DNA of 64,000 bases from Oscarella lobularis (Eukaryota > Porifera > Homoscleromorpha > Homosclerophorida > Oscarellidae): assembly GCF_947507565.1 (NCBI RefSeq), contig NW_027077201.1:1-64000 (forward strand), written 5' to 3'. Below the pieces are notes generated by a model. That model ran no database searches. It saw only the letters and a program-made list of their open reading frames with translations, and was not told the origin of the DNA. The stretch's first letter is position 1. Every line of letters begins with the position of its first letter. Positions 32,718 to 43,427 of the stretch are shown piece after piece. The translations under genes were made by a program, and so were the position numbers.

Positions 32718-32827
32718 TAGTCGCATCGATAGCGCACGCACCGCTCAGCCTTTCCTGCACCGATTTGACGGCCGGAACGTATGCAAACATTCCCAGGCGG
32801 GATCAATCACTGTCATCGTATTTTAGT

Positions 32828-35800
32828 ATGGCTTCGGACGCAAATTTTTGCCGACTCTGCTTTCAGAAGTGTTCGAAGACAAAGTCTGTTTCTATTTTCA
32901 GCAAGAACAGTCTATCCGTTTCATTACCAGTTCGAATTGCTAACCTTCTTCTTGTTGATGTTGTACAAGGCGACGTCTGTTCATCGGTCATCTGCTATTC
33001 CTGTAGAAGACGATTGGAGCGTCTGGAAAAAGCAATAGAAGACTTGGTTCAATTTCGAGAACTGGCAAAAGGAAGCCTTTTACAATTCGAGTTTGTGAGA
33101 GAAGGGAAGAGGCCGAAGGAAACTAGCGGACCTCAGTCCGAAATATCTCCCAGCACACGGCAGATGCTTCCAGCTTCGAAAAAAACTCGCTTTTCAAGAA
33201 GCTTACATTTCTCACCTTCCTCACGTAATGTAGAATACAAAAAACGCAAACGATTGGCCAATTCTTTTGTAGATGCCGAATTCGATGTTGAAAATGCCAT
33301 CGAAGACTCTTCTAATTCGCCTTTGCACCGACCAGTTGCGAGCAAATCTAACTCACAACCGCCTCTTCCTACACTTGAGAATGCCCTCGCTGAACTGCGT
33401 AAGCGTCCTTTGCTTCTTCTAATAGGATGTCTGTATTAGGAACAAATTATTTAGAAGAGAACCGCGTTACGGACGTCATGCAGATGGAGCCGTCCGTGGT
33501 ACGCAAGCCTGTATTCATATCTGTGTCGTCTCCAACGCGATCATCGCCATGGCAGGCGTTTCTGCCGGAGTCGCTTAGTAAACTGGGAAGGTCTTTGACA
33601 AGTGGCAACATGGAAATCGTCACCAAAGCGATTTGCAATAACGACAGTCTTTTTCCTATTGTTTTTAAATCTATAATAGGAAAAATTCAGCAAGAGTGTA
33701 CTTCTTTATGTCGAAGATCTCATCCTACCAGTTTTAGAAGATGTGACGTTGAGGACATTGGCAATTTTGACTGGGAGAAATATTGCCACAAACTTCAAGA
33801 AAAGGCTCCTCTTTTGTGGCAATTACTGCTGTCCATCGCCACTTTCAACGATCATCGAGCAAAAGGGAAAGCCGAAGACTCTCACTTTTCGCGAATTGTC
33901 GTGGCAGCGGCTATCATCCTAAAGGAACGCAGTCGTGAAATGATCGGGGTGCAGTCTATGCTATCGCTTCTTCTATTTCATTCTCGAGTAGATAAAGTAG
34001 TAAGTCATTCATTGAAATACCTTTTATATATCTGAATTCATACTTCTCTAGGTGTACACTAGATTGAATCATGTTGGGGTTTGTGCCAGTTATTCGAAAA
34101 CGTTGCGTTTAAATGAGACTTGCAGCGAGTTTCACGCCTGTCCTGTTGAAAAATGGATCACGGACGGCTGCTGTTTCAAGTTTTGGGGCGACAACATCGA
34201 CAAAAAACAGTCTGTTAGAGACGAACGTTCCGATCGGCGCAGCTGGATGATACACATGTATAGCATTTTGGCAGGACGCAGTCGCCTCTCTAAGACACAA
34301 CTTTCAAAATCAGGAAGCGTTTGCCCACTTGTGGATGTTCCAAATGCTTCATTTTTACCGACTAATGATGACATAGCTGCCATTAGACGCAATCTCCGCG
34401 TAATTGTTTGTCGAAATTTGACGAAATATTTTGAAGAACTCACTCCCTTTGCGAATGCTGTTCCTGAGATCGTTCCTCACAGATACATGGAAGAAATGTC
34501 CCGAAAGTCGGACGTAGCAATAATGGATGTCCTCATGAAGAACGAGGCAAAGAGTGGCGATATGCTAGACATTATGTCTGCGTTGATGTCCTATCTTCCT
34601 TCAAACTTCGGTGACGTCGTCGCATCGGGAGGTGACCAACTAACTTGTGAGCGCCAGCGTGCTTCCCGGCGTCACGTAATGGACGGAGACACACCTAGGC
34701 AGAGGCTAGAGTATCTCAAGCCTCAAATTGAAGACTGGCACTGTTTGGTAACATTTCTGAAAGTAAGGAAGGCATGACATGGCAGTAGGTGATGGCGTGT
34801 AGACTCTTTTATAGGTTGCATGGAAGCATCTTTACAGCAAATCTTCAAGTGATCGCGGAACTCTGAGCTTTTTCAAAAGCCTCCTGAATCGTCAATCTGT
34901 GAAGGCTGAGCCGCAGAAATCATTTGATGCCTGTCTTGAATTTTTCACTACGGTTGTCAAAGGGTACATACTCGCAGCAGCTTGCGAAGAGCTAAAGGTA
35001 CCTTCATTGTCCTCTCCACTACTTCTTCCATCTAACTTAAAAAAGAGTACTAAAGCCGAACAACTAAGATTTATAGATAGCATAGCAGAGCTTGTGGTCA
35101 GCAAATGCTTCATAGTTGATGGATGCTTTTCTGGAGATGCTCTCGACATTGATGACAGTGTCTTCAATTACGGACGTATTTTGGGACATTTCGGTGCACT
35201 GGTGCTAGAAATGACTGATGCTTGGTCGGCTGGAGATGGCGAACGTGTTTTTCGTTGCTGGAGGCGTTTTCTTCCACATTTTCAAGCTGCAAATCATACT
35301 AAGTACGCTTTAGAAGCTCTGAATTTTCAATTCCAAGTAACTTCCGTTTGCTCTCCTCATCTGGCGCACCATATAATGTGGGACAGATTTGTAAATAGCA
35401 AAGGCGGTTCAGGAAGAAATATTCCCTGCGACTTGTACAACGAGCATGCAAACAAGTCTCTAAAGTACATATTTGATAGTATGGGTTCAAATGTTACCGA
35501 AAAATCTCTGAAGAAAGCCGCCAGATGCACTACCAAACTGATGCTATTTTCAAAGTCCATTGATTCTAACACAAATGTACCAACATCAACAACTGCTCAC
35601 TCTTCAGTACCTGACATTGTTGACGTAGCTAAAGTGGTTGAAGTTGTGCTGAAGGAGAGAATTCTACACGTCGTTCCCTCCAGGACATATTCAATATTTA
35701 GACGCGTGAAGTCAAATCCGCTATGGAACTGGCACAGAGAAAGTTCTTTGGAATGGATCGAGAAAAAGAAACGAGATTATGTTAAAGGAAGGCGAATTGG

Positions 35801-35849
35801 AGATGAGATTCTTGAAATGAGCAGTACCGATTTGTCAGAAAGCGAATAA
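32828..35849 (+). CDS. DUF6589-type (Academ) transposase, four exons
   Basis: Exons 32828-33398, 33440-33999, 34052-34762 and 34815-35849 (introns of 41, 52 and 52 bp, all GT-AG) total 2877 nt, giving 958 residues. The N-terminus has a zinc-binding cluster (CRLCFQKC, later VICYSCRRRL). The RNase-H-like core shows CFKFWGDNIDKKQ (first Asp), VVASGGDQLTCERQRASR (second Asp), EDWHCLVTFLKV with VAWKHLYSKSSS across the third intron, then WRRFLPHF and NIPCDLYNEHANKSLKY (Glu position). An alternative start at 32714 is in frame and lies in the TIR, adding 38 residues beginning MIVASIAHAPLS. It faces the helicase gene tail to tail. It would cut and join the element ends. No disabling mutation is seen. 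Confidence 0.8.
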
Positions 35850-35875
35850 AATACGTAAAACTAATGTTCAGTAAG

Positions 35876-37347
35876 TTATGCCTTTCGTAAGCACACGTCG
35901 CAACAGTTTTGCGGAGACAAGACTTGGGAAGAACTATCCCAATTGAAGTAAGTCAATAGCTGTTCTCTGCGGCACTTTAATGTATTTTCTAGATATCTTC
36001 TGACGGTCGCCATTTCTCGATGCCGAATCGACTCTTCAATCTTGTGAAGTGGGCAGTCTCTCGGCTTCCAATAAACAATTGATTTTGCAAAGGTACCTCT
36101 TCTACCTCCCCTTCCGCTCTCTTGGAAGTAATCCTCGATGCTGCGAGGTGCTCCATAATGTATGACAAGATTGGTGTCTTTTAAATCAACGCCCATTCCA
36201 AGAGCTATTGTTGCAATGACTACTCTCACAACACCATCAGGTTGATTCAAGCTCTCCAACACGTTTTTCTTTATGGAGTCCGCCGTGCCAGCATGAAACA
36301 TGGCGAAAAGACGGTTTGAGCTTTTCTTTCCAGCAGTTCGAGAATAATAAGAATCGTCCCCAAGCTCATAGTGAAAGTGAGCGTATATGTCGGCGCACAT
36401 GTTTAGAGATTGGCAATAGACTATTGCCCGTGGAGCAGCCGCCCTCTTAGAGCGTAAGTTGAAGAGCAAATCCTGAAAGTCAAGCTCTATTGTCGTTCGA
36501 TCACGTGCCTCATAAAAAATATTTGGTCTGTCAGGCGACCTTGAGATGACAACACAGGGAGACATTTCCAAACTTCTTACAACTTCTTTTCTTACGCTGA
36601 CAGTAGCTGTAGCCGTACAGGCCAAGAACGGAGTGCGAGGCGGAACAAGGGCTCGAATTTCATGCAATCGACCGTACGTTCGTCGAAAATCTCGGCTCCT
36701 AAATGATCTGCGTGAGAGATTTGTGAATGAAAAGGAAATTGTGCTAACCATTTTGATGCGCAATGAGCTTCATCCACAACAACTGCAACTACTCTTCTAC
36801 TGACCGCGGCATCTGTTATAACTTCCCTCCAATTTGATGCCAGGAGGGCTTCAGGAGAACTGAATAAATACGTGCATTGCGAAACACCCTGTTGGGTTGC
36901 CTGAAACGTTTTTGGAACGCTTTCACCATAAGAGAGAATAGACGCACTAATGCCACATTTTCTCAATTGACCAACTTGATCAATCATCAAGGAAAGAAGA
37001 GGTTGTATAACTAAGATAGAACTAACTGAAGGAATTTGACCATTTTCTCTCTCCCACGACGAAGCAGATTTCCAATCGAAAAGCAGAGGTATTACTTGGT
37101 AACAAAGTGATTTTCCAAAACCAGTTGGAGGCCAGAGAAACACGTCGTGGCCTTGATACAGCTCTTTGATGCACGAACGCTGCTCGTCTTTCAAAACGAC
37201 GCTTCCTTTCTCTAGTCGATTTAGAGCATACGATAGATACGCTGAAAATTCGTCGGTTTCAGGACTATAAACCGATGCATTCATTGACAGAAAGCAGTAT
37301 CCGGCTGATGGTTTAGAGAGCGGTGCGTGCGCTATAGATGCGACCAT
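35876..37347 (-). CDS. RecQ-type SF2 DNA helicase of the AcademH-like element, two exons
   Basis: Exon 1 is 37347-36749 and exon 2 is 36698-35876, with a 50-bp GT-AG intron (36748-36699). Joined length is 1422 nt, giving 473 residues. Motifs in order: DEQRSCIKELYQGHDVF (motif 0 region), PPTGFGKSLCYQ (Walker A), VVDEAHCASKWS (DEAH box, spanning the splice), FLACTATAT (motif III), IVYCQSL (motif IV region), VVIATIALGMGVD (motif V), QESGRGGRRG (motif VI). A Cys-rich end (CCDVC) suggests the RecQ zinc region is partly kept. The first ten or so residues (MVASIAHAPLS) come from the TIR, as in the alternative transposase start. All core helicase residues are present, so it is probably functional. 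Host RecQ proteins are longer. Confidence 0.85.
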
Positions 37348-37726
37348 CGAATAAAATGGCGTTTGTTTGTCTCTTGAGCAAGTCTTTTGGACAACCGATA
37401 TGAGGCAAAAAGACGACTATGGGAATGGATAATCGACAGCAACTGTAAGATACCAAATCGCTTATCGAGAAACCGTGCAAATCGCTCTAAAACGTGACGT
37501 TGCGATCTCAGTAAGGAAAGCGCGTGGCGTATCCGCGAAACGTGCAAAAGCTGTTTGGAGGCTTTCATAATAACTTTCTATTGCCTTTTATTTAAAAAAC
37601 GCTTTAGATCCAGATTACCGGGAAGACGGTAATTTCTGGCGCATGCGCATACAGTGGGAACCAGGCCCTTTCTCCGCGAGTCCATCCGGGATTCGCAACA
37701 GGAGAAAGGGCCTGGGTACGAGGCTA
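37318..37726 (-). repeat. right terminal inverted repeat of AcademH-like element
   Basis: Inverted copy of 32341-32746 ending in GGTACGAGGCTA at 37726. It includes the helicase start codon at 37347 and the hairpin at 37661-37715 (15-bp arms). Confidence 0.85.
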
Positions 37727-37735
37727 ATCGCTAGC
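37727..37735 (+). repeat. 9-bp direct repeat (candidate target duplication), right copy
   Basis: ATCGCTAGC directly follows the right terminus and is identical to 32332-32340. Confidence 0.7.
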
Positions 37736-38125
37736 GTGCGTCTCGTCTACCCGAACGTTGATCACGTCTTCAGATCGCAACTGTAGTAAGCAGTTGTTCT
37801 GGCTGGAGGCGGATGTGGCTCATAAACACCGCGCTCTTTCAGCGCCTAAAAGAACGGATCGTCGAATTGTCGAGACATCGCGCTCCTGCCGTTGCGGCCG
37901 TTCCGATCCGAAAGCTATGCCGCGCAATCGTAATGTGTCGACGCCCGCTGCTGTCAACGCCCTCCGCACTTCAACAGCGAGCTTACGACAGCGTCTGTCC
38001 GTTTTCGAATCTGAACAGCGGACCGGGCGCGGGTCCCCGACGTGCCAGGTACGCCAACAAGGCCTTGATGGGGCACAAATCGGTGCGTGCCGACCAAGCA
38101 CGATCGAAACACCCACCTGAATACT
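37736..38125 (-). pseudogene. tyrosine recombinase fragment (DIRS/Ngaro/Crypton-like)
   Basis: Minus-strand blocks in shifted frames read LARRGPAPGPLFRFENGQTLS (near 38035), AGVDTLRLRG, HSFRIGTAATAGA (near 37915, the H-x-x-R box) and KSAVFMSHIRLQPEQLL (near 37820), where the catalytic Tyr position seems to be Phe. This is the C-terminal half of the phage-integrase-like recombinase of DIRS-like elements or Cryptons. Several frameshifts make it inactive. The AcademH-like element is inserted immediately after its end. Confidence 0.6.
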
Positions 38126-38129
38126 TTGG

Positions 38130-40600
38130 GGCATATCACTCTTGAATTGGAGTCGAATTCATGTTATGACTGTTTAGACAACGTGATTATATTTTGATCG
38201 CAACATGTGAGATACTTTTTGCTAATCAACTTGAATTGATGACCTTCATTAGTCATTAAGCATTTAGTTTCGTTTCAGCTTCTCCGGGGTGCACAGGCGG
38301 CCTCAGAAGTAGTTGTAAGGGAATTTGAAGCGAAATGCCGCAATCCAACTTATTGATAAAATAAGAATCAATTGCTGTTTTTATAGTGACGGCGTCGGCT
38401 GTTGTCGATATCAGTCCGCTATCATAGCCATCAAAAAGCTCTCGATCCACTGTTTGGCAGATCGCTGATCACTATAACTCGCAACTGACCAAACAACAAA
38501 GCTGCAGTCGATATGGTGCAGCTTTTGACATACGATTTGTCTGCTGTTTCGCTACCTCGGTGAGAAAAAGAGCTGAGCGAAAGCTGATTTCTTTTTGATT
38601 CTCCACAAGAAACAAAGACCGAAATGACGGAAAGATTCATGGCGAACTAATTTAATGCGTGTCAAGCAGTTGTCACCATCGCCACTTCCACAAAGACAGT
38701 TCAAAAATTGAACTTTGCACTCTGTTAGCAACAAAAAGGTTTCTGAAAATTCCCTGTGGCGTACAACCTTGTTTTGTGAAATATTAGCATATTGCATTTT
38801 TTGGGAAAATATGTAAGTTTTGTTGCCTGATCTTTTACGAGCTACGTCGGCAACTTTATTTTCACAATTTTATAAGGAATGCTTGAACTGCAACGCGCCA
38901 ATAGCACAAACATGCTTTCGGCAGTTGCGCGCTGTTACGGCATTTGTAGCGAAACTGGCAAACCAACGCGTCTCCCTTTGCGTCAATAATAATGCGTACG
39001 AGAGCAATACAGTTTAGTCATTTTTTTCGTCAGGTTGTCAAGTGTCAGACAATGTTTTACAATTTTGGGCACAGTTGGATTATTCTTCAGAGGTCCTTGG
39101 GAGAAATGAATCTCCCTTTCTCTAACGCGAGAGATCATCAAAATGAGTAAAAATGATTAGGCTAAATTCAATAACGCTATGTCTCAATACAAACAATACA
39201 AAGAAGCTGAGCTTTGTGCGAGTTTTTTGATTCAGCGGAAATTTAAGTATCAAATAGACATACTGAATTTTTGACAATTAATAAAGTGAAGAATGGATAG
39301 AGGCTTATTTCCATAGCTTCTGCATGGCATCCCGTACTGAAGGTATGATCCTAACAGTCTTAGCGCTCGAAAACGCAATTGCCGCGATTTATTATTTAAT
39401 GTTATTTTGAGCAATACAATCTTTCTTTTTTGAAAACAAATCAGTGACATCTCAAGACTAATATTACAATTACCTCAGTCTCATGGCGCAAGGGAACGAC
39501 TCCGACATCGGTTACATTGAGGTAAACAGTGTGCAGTTTTCGCAACACTGACTGCGTTCGTCCAACGGACATAGTCGGTTTATCAGTGGAGTCTTCCGGA
39601 TCGACGTGCATTGTTAGGTCTCGCACGGCAATATTGGGATTTTTTAAGCGAGAGACACTTTATAACGTCGGCGTAACAAGATTTTGTATCGTCAAAATAT
39701 TACAGGACCTTGCCCGTCAAGATTTCTTCGAGAAGTGTAATGTAACGTTCTGTCACGTAGACCTATCCTGCTGGCTTTTTGTTGCAGTATACGTAATATC
39801 GTCCGGAAAGCTACTTTTACACGTACGCCAGAGGACAGCGTCACAAAATTGATTTTCTTCGAAGTTGGGTTTCAACGGGTTTATGGTAAATTTTCCGCTA
39901 ATGTGATAGCAAAAATGTTGCACTGTTATTTGGAAAATAATTTGATATCAATTCTGTAAACGACATAACTAAATAAAAGCCGTTGTTGATTTTACTTTAT
40001 TAATTTGATAATAGTCATAAATAAAAGTGCACCACCGGAAATTTTGATTTTTTGATTGTTTCTTTAACAGGATAATCATATTTTTGACATACTGTGAAAC
40101 ATTTACGCTGATTGGTTTCTTCCGCCCATTGGTTTAAGTATGACAAGTAAACATTTTTAGCTACTACAGTATACGTATTTTGTTAAAATATTAAGTAGCG
40201 AGCAATGGCTTTACTCATACAGTTATGTTATACAGGACTCTTCTCAAATCTGGGCTCATTGGGAAGAAAATGATACTCCACATCGTCTGTTAGTAGAACA
40301 GAGTCAATTTGGTAAGCAGAAAACGGCCATTAGAGCTGAAGCAGTTATTAACAGAAGTTGTAATTGACTTAAATAGGGCGGAAAAATGTGATGGCAAGTT
40401 CGACTTCGGATCACAGGCGTAAAACTAATCCCACCTGACAAAATAAATGTGCTTTGACTCTTACAACGCAATACAACACAACTGACTACCAGTGCCTTAC
40501 TACAGTCAGCATTGGTTTTTGCGACAGCGGGTTTAATGAATTATTGTTTACACCAACCCTTGTCTCTGTGCACAGTCCGGTTAACAGTAGAGAACATAGG
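38130..40600. other. gene-poor, nothing recognised
   Basis: Small frames of 60-108 codons (for example 38552-38797 minus, 39529-39852 plus) have no motif. The stretch probably contains the missing left half of the degraded helicase-bearing element at 40.7-42.0 kb, but no TIR matching its right end was found. Confidence 0.35.
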
Positions 40601-40680
40601 TTTTTTCCTCGGGTTTACCGACCGCCAATTTAACGACAAATTGCATTTAAAGACACCTTTTGTTCGTCCGAGCAGTGTTT

Positions 40681-41813
40681 TCATCCATCGTATATACCAA
40701 CAATCAGTTTTAAATTCCGTGATAAGCGCGCTTTCGCATTCAAGCCATCGCGCCCTGCACGCCCGGTTTCCTGCACATAGTCCTCCACTTTTCCAGAGGC
40801 ACCGTAGTGAATTACAGTTCGAACATCGGGACTGTTAATTCCAATACCAAAAGCAAGTGTTGCCATGACAATTCGTAGAGGAGACGATTGTTGCGCAAAA
40901 GATTTCATCATCTGCGTTTTGTGGTCCGGTCAAAGAAGGCTATGATACACCTCCACGACGAGAAACCTGCTCAGATCTGGAGCGTTGTGATAGCTCCGGA
41001 AAGACTAGCCAAGCTCTTTCCGAAAATAGAGATAAATTTCCGAGCAGTGGTAGATTGTTTGGCAAATAATGATTTTCCGATCAGCCCCAGCACCTCATCT
41101 CTTGATCTCCGCCGCTATTGCAGAAAAACTGTCGTCAAGTGACTTGAAATCAGTCACAGAGTAAAAAATATCGTCTTTCTCGGGAAATCACCAGATGATT
41201 ATTCAGCTCTAAAGAAACAGATAACTGCGACTTTGGTAGCAGCTGTCGCCGTTGCCGCTAGTGCAATTATTCTCACGCATTATGAAACAAGACTCCTAAG
41301 CTCGCGCAAGCGAGAGAACTCTTTGCGAAAAGTGTCTCCCCAAAGGACTAAGTGGGCCTCGTCTATGGCGACTGCTACGACGTTTTCGCGGTAGACAGCT
41401 TGGCGAAGAATTCGCTTGCATTGTCTCTTCCCCAGAAGCAATTCTAGACTAATCAGCGGAACCTGATGCTGCCCGTCTTAGGCTTCTGAAAAGTCGCGTT
41501 CCGACGAAATCTTTGCAACAGACAAGCTTTTCTCGGTCAAAGTTCTCGCTTAATCGGTCGTAAAAGCGATTAGAGGAGATGCAACTAAAACTATCAATGC
41601 CCGATTTAGACCTGTAAGCGTGTCGAACATCCAAGGCAGCGCGAAAAAACAAAGGCTCTGGCCAAAACCGGTTGGAAGCGAAGCGAACACGTCACGACCA
41701 CTCGCCACTGCCGTCAGGGCCTCCAATTGCTGAGGTAGAAGAGCGGAATAGCCCAGTGCCGCGTCCTCGTCCGTAGCAGCCCTTTGAAGGATTTGTGCAG
41801 ACGAGAGCGCCAT
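40681..41813 (-). pseudogene. RecQ-type helicase of a second, decayed AcademH-like element
   Basis: The 5' frame (Met at 41813, to 41550) carries LLPQQLEALTAVASGRDVF and LPTGFGQSLCFFALP: the Walker A Lys is replaced by Gln. Near 41385-41340 VAVAIDEAHLVL is the DEAH box. 40911-40681 carries [18 protein letters not shown] (motif V) and [12 protein letters not shown] (motif VI). Stops and frameshifts lie in between. Its position just inside a terminus at 41994 mirrors the intact element. No transposase remnant was recognised to its left. Confidence 0.75.
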
Positions 41814-41950
41814 CGACCTCTAACGCGCTTTGGTCGAGTGTTCGCTATATTTAATTCATGACCTCATGCACGGTCACGAGATTGCTATCCAAGGCGCTCA
41901 TTGGGCCGCAGTGTACACTGCGGGAATACAAATTTGCAGTGCACGTTAGA

Positions 41951-41994
41951 CCAGACCCTTTCTCCCCCTAGCGAAGGGTCTGGTATCCAGACTA
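41951..41994. repeat. right terminus of the second AcademH-like element
   Basis: CCAGACCCTTTCTCC, a short spacer, then GAAGGGTCTGG form an imperfect hairpin (about 41951-41983), followed by TATCCAGACTA ending at 41994. Read from outside it begins TAGTCTGGATACCAGACCCT, comparable with TAGCCTCGTACCCAGGCCCT of the intact copy. Confidence 0.65.
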
Positions 41995-42269
41995 CATGTG
42001 AAACGTTCATTCGTGAGGCAACGAGAGCGTCTTGTGCTTTAACCGCATGATTCGAAGAGTGGTCAAATACCCATTACGTCGATAACTTCATCCGTTGACA
42101 ACACATTCTGAATTTCTCTTTTTAAGGTTGCATGTTGCAGCTGATAAAATCGTCATAAGTGCAATATAACAGGGTGCCTTTTTTACCTTTTTAAGAATAG
42201 TTTTAATTAAAGTAAGTTCTTATGTTGATTATGTTACGTTCCTTAAATATTTTTTCTTTATAAACATTG

Positions 42270-42720
42270 GTGTCCAAGAAGATTGATTGGGTCTTGCTTA
42301 TTTCGTGTGTGAATTTGATGCTGCCATTGTGTTGATTGAGTTGCTAGAGGAATTGGTTTAGCTCCTCTTTTGTGTGCGTCCATACCATGAAAACGTCATC
42401 AATGTAGCGTTTCCAATTGTGAGGTTTTTTCCTGCTTTTCCATAAATTCTTTCTCAAAATTTCCCATGTAGATATTGGCTAAACATGGAGCTGTTTTTGT
42501 GCCCATGGCTGTTCCGTGTTTTGGAGGTATGTTTGTCCATTGAAGGTGAAGCTGTTCCCTTCTAGAATGTATTTTTAAAATGTTTCAATGACGACCGGTG
42601 TATCCGGGTCGTCTGTGTAATAGGTTGTTGCTGCTTCTTTGCATGCTTCAATTGCCTCTTATTGTGGAATGCTTGAATAGAGTGATTTCAGATCCAACAC
42701 CACTAAAAGAGCGTCGTTTG
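42270..42720 (-). pseudogene. Penelope-like element reverse transcriptase fragment
   Basis: The minus strand near 42420-42290 reads NWKRYIDDVFMVWTHTKEEL, then NQFL, a stop, then QLNQHNGSIKFTHEIS and IFLDTNV. Upstream (about 42720-42640) LVVLDLKSLYSSIP is followed by EAIEACKEA. Y-I-D-D is the RT catalytic motif, and F-T-x-E-x-S ... I-x-FLDT is characteristic of Penelope-like RTs. Several stops are present; no GIY-YIG endonuclease is seen. The fragment ends at about 42720. Confidence 0.7.
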
Positions 42721-43427
42721 GTATTTGCCGTTTTTATGCCTGTTTAGGCTCAGAAAATTTTCGAAATGGTTCAAAACACGGTTTCACCTTGCCCAAACTA
42801 CCCATTACTCGTTAATAGCCCTTATTTCGATTGTACGTGCAACCGCTGACGTCAGGAAGGGTTACAGAAACCGGATGCTTCCATAAAACCACCACCGTTT
42901 TGTGTCGTTTTCACCATCAACGCAGTTTTTAGGGCTCCTCTAAGTATTATTAGCACTAGTAGTGTCAAAAGAAACCAAGATCTTCTGATCGCGATAAAAA
43001 ATGAATTTATTTCAAGACTTCAGGTCAACAAAAAAGAAGCTGCAAACGGGTCCAAAATTTTTCCGTGACTTTTACCATTTGGATTTATATTAATCAAATA
43101 AAAATACTTAATTAAATTCCTAATTTTTTTGCCTTCGTGGCCACCAGTATCGCTATTATGCTCGTGATAAACGCTTCGGTTTCCTCGCTTTGATGCTTTT
43201 CGCAAAGATCCTCGATGCCGACTCATTTTTGAAAATAGAATTCTTTTTGGTATTTGGTAAATTTCAAGTTGGCCTTCACTTTTTTGAGATCGGCCTGCGA
43301 TTTTTCGAAACGGGCCCTAATTTCCTGAAGCTAGAGACACATTTAGATAAAGAAAAGCCCTTTTCTCACTTTAGACTATTGATTGTCTAAGAATTTATCC
43401 TAACCTCAGAATTCGTTTCGGATGATA
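42721..43427. other. non-coding, nothing recognised
   Basis: There are small frames only. A plus frame at 43190-43390 contains near-repeats of FFEIGLRFFETGPNF-like sequence but no domain. Confidence 0.3.

Larger units (their letters stand above)
32341..32746 (+). repeat. left terminal inverted repeat of AcademH-like element
   Basis: About 406 bp matches the reverse complement of 37318-37726 with few mismatches and one small indel (near TTTTTGAAAAA versus TTTTATTTAAAAAA). It ends where GCACGCACCGCTC stops matching. It contains a terminal palindrome at 32352-32406 and a 73-codon ORF. Confidence 0.85.
32341..37726. mobile_element. AcademH-like DNA transposon, apparently intact (5386 bp)
   Basis: The element is bounded by TAGCCTCGTACCCAGGCCCT at the left and its inverse complement at the right. 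Its TIRs, about 406 and 409 bp, are nearly identical, and 9-bp direct repeats lie outside. It contains two convergent, tail-to-tail genes 26 bp apart: a DUF6589-type transposase (plus, 4 exons) and a RecQ-type helicase (minus, 2 exons). Both become uninterrupted frames once short GT-AG introns are removed. The TIR-plus-DUF6589-plus-SF2-helicase layout matches the AcademH lineage of the Academ superfamily. Near-identical TIRs and open frames suggest recent activity. It is inserted in a decayed tyrosine-recombinase element. Confidence 0.8.
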
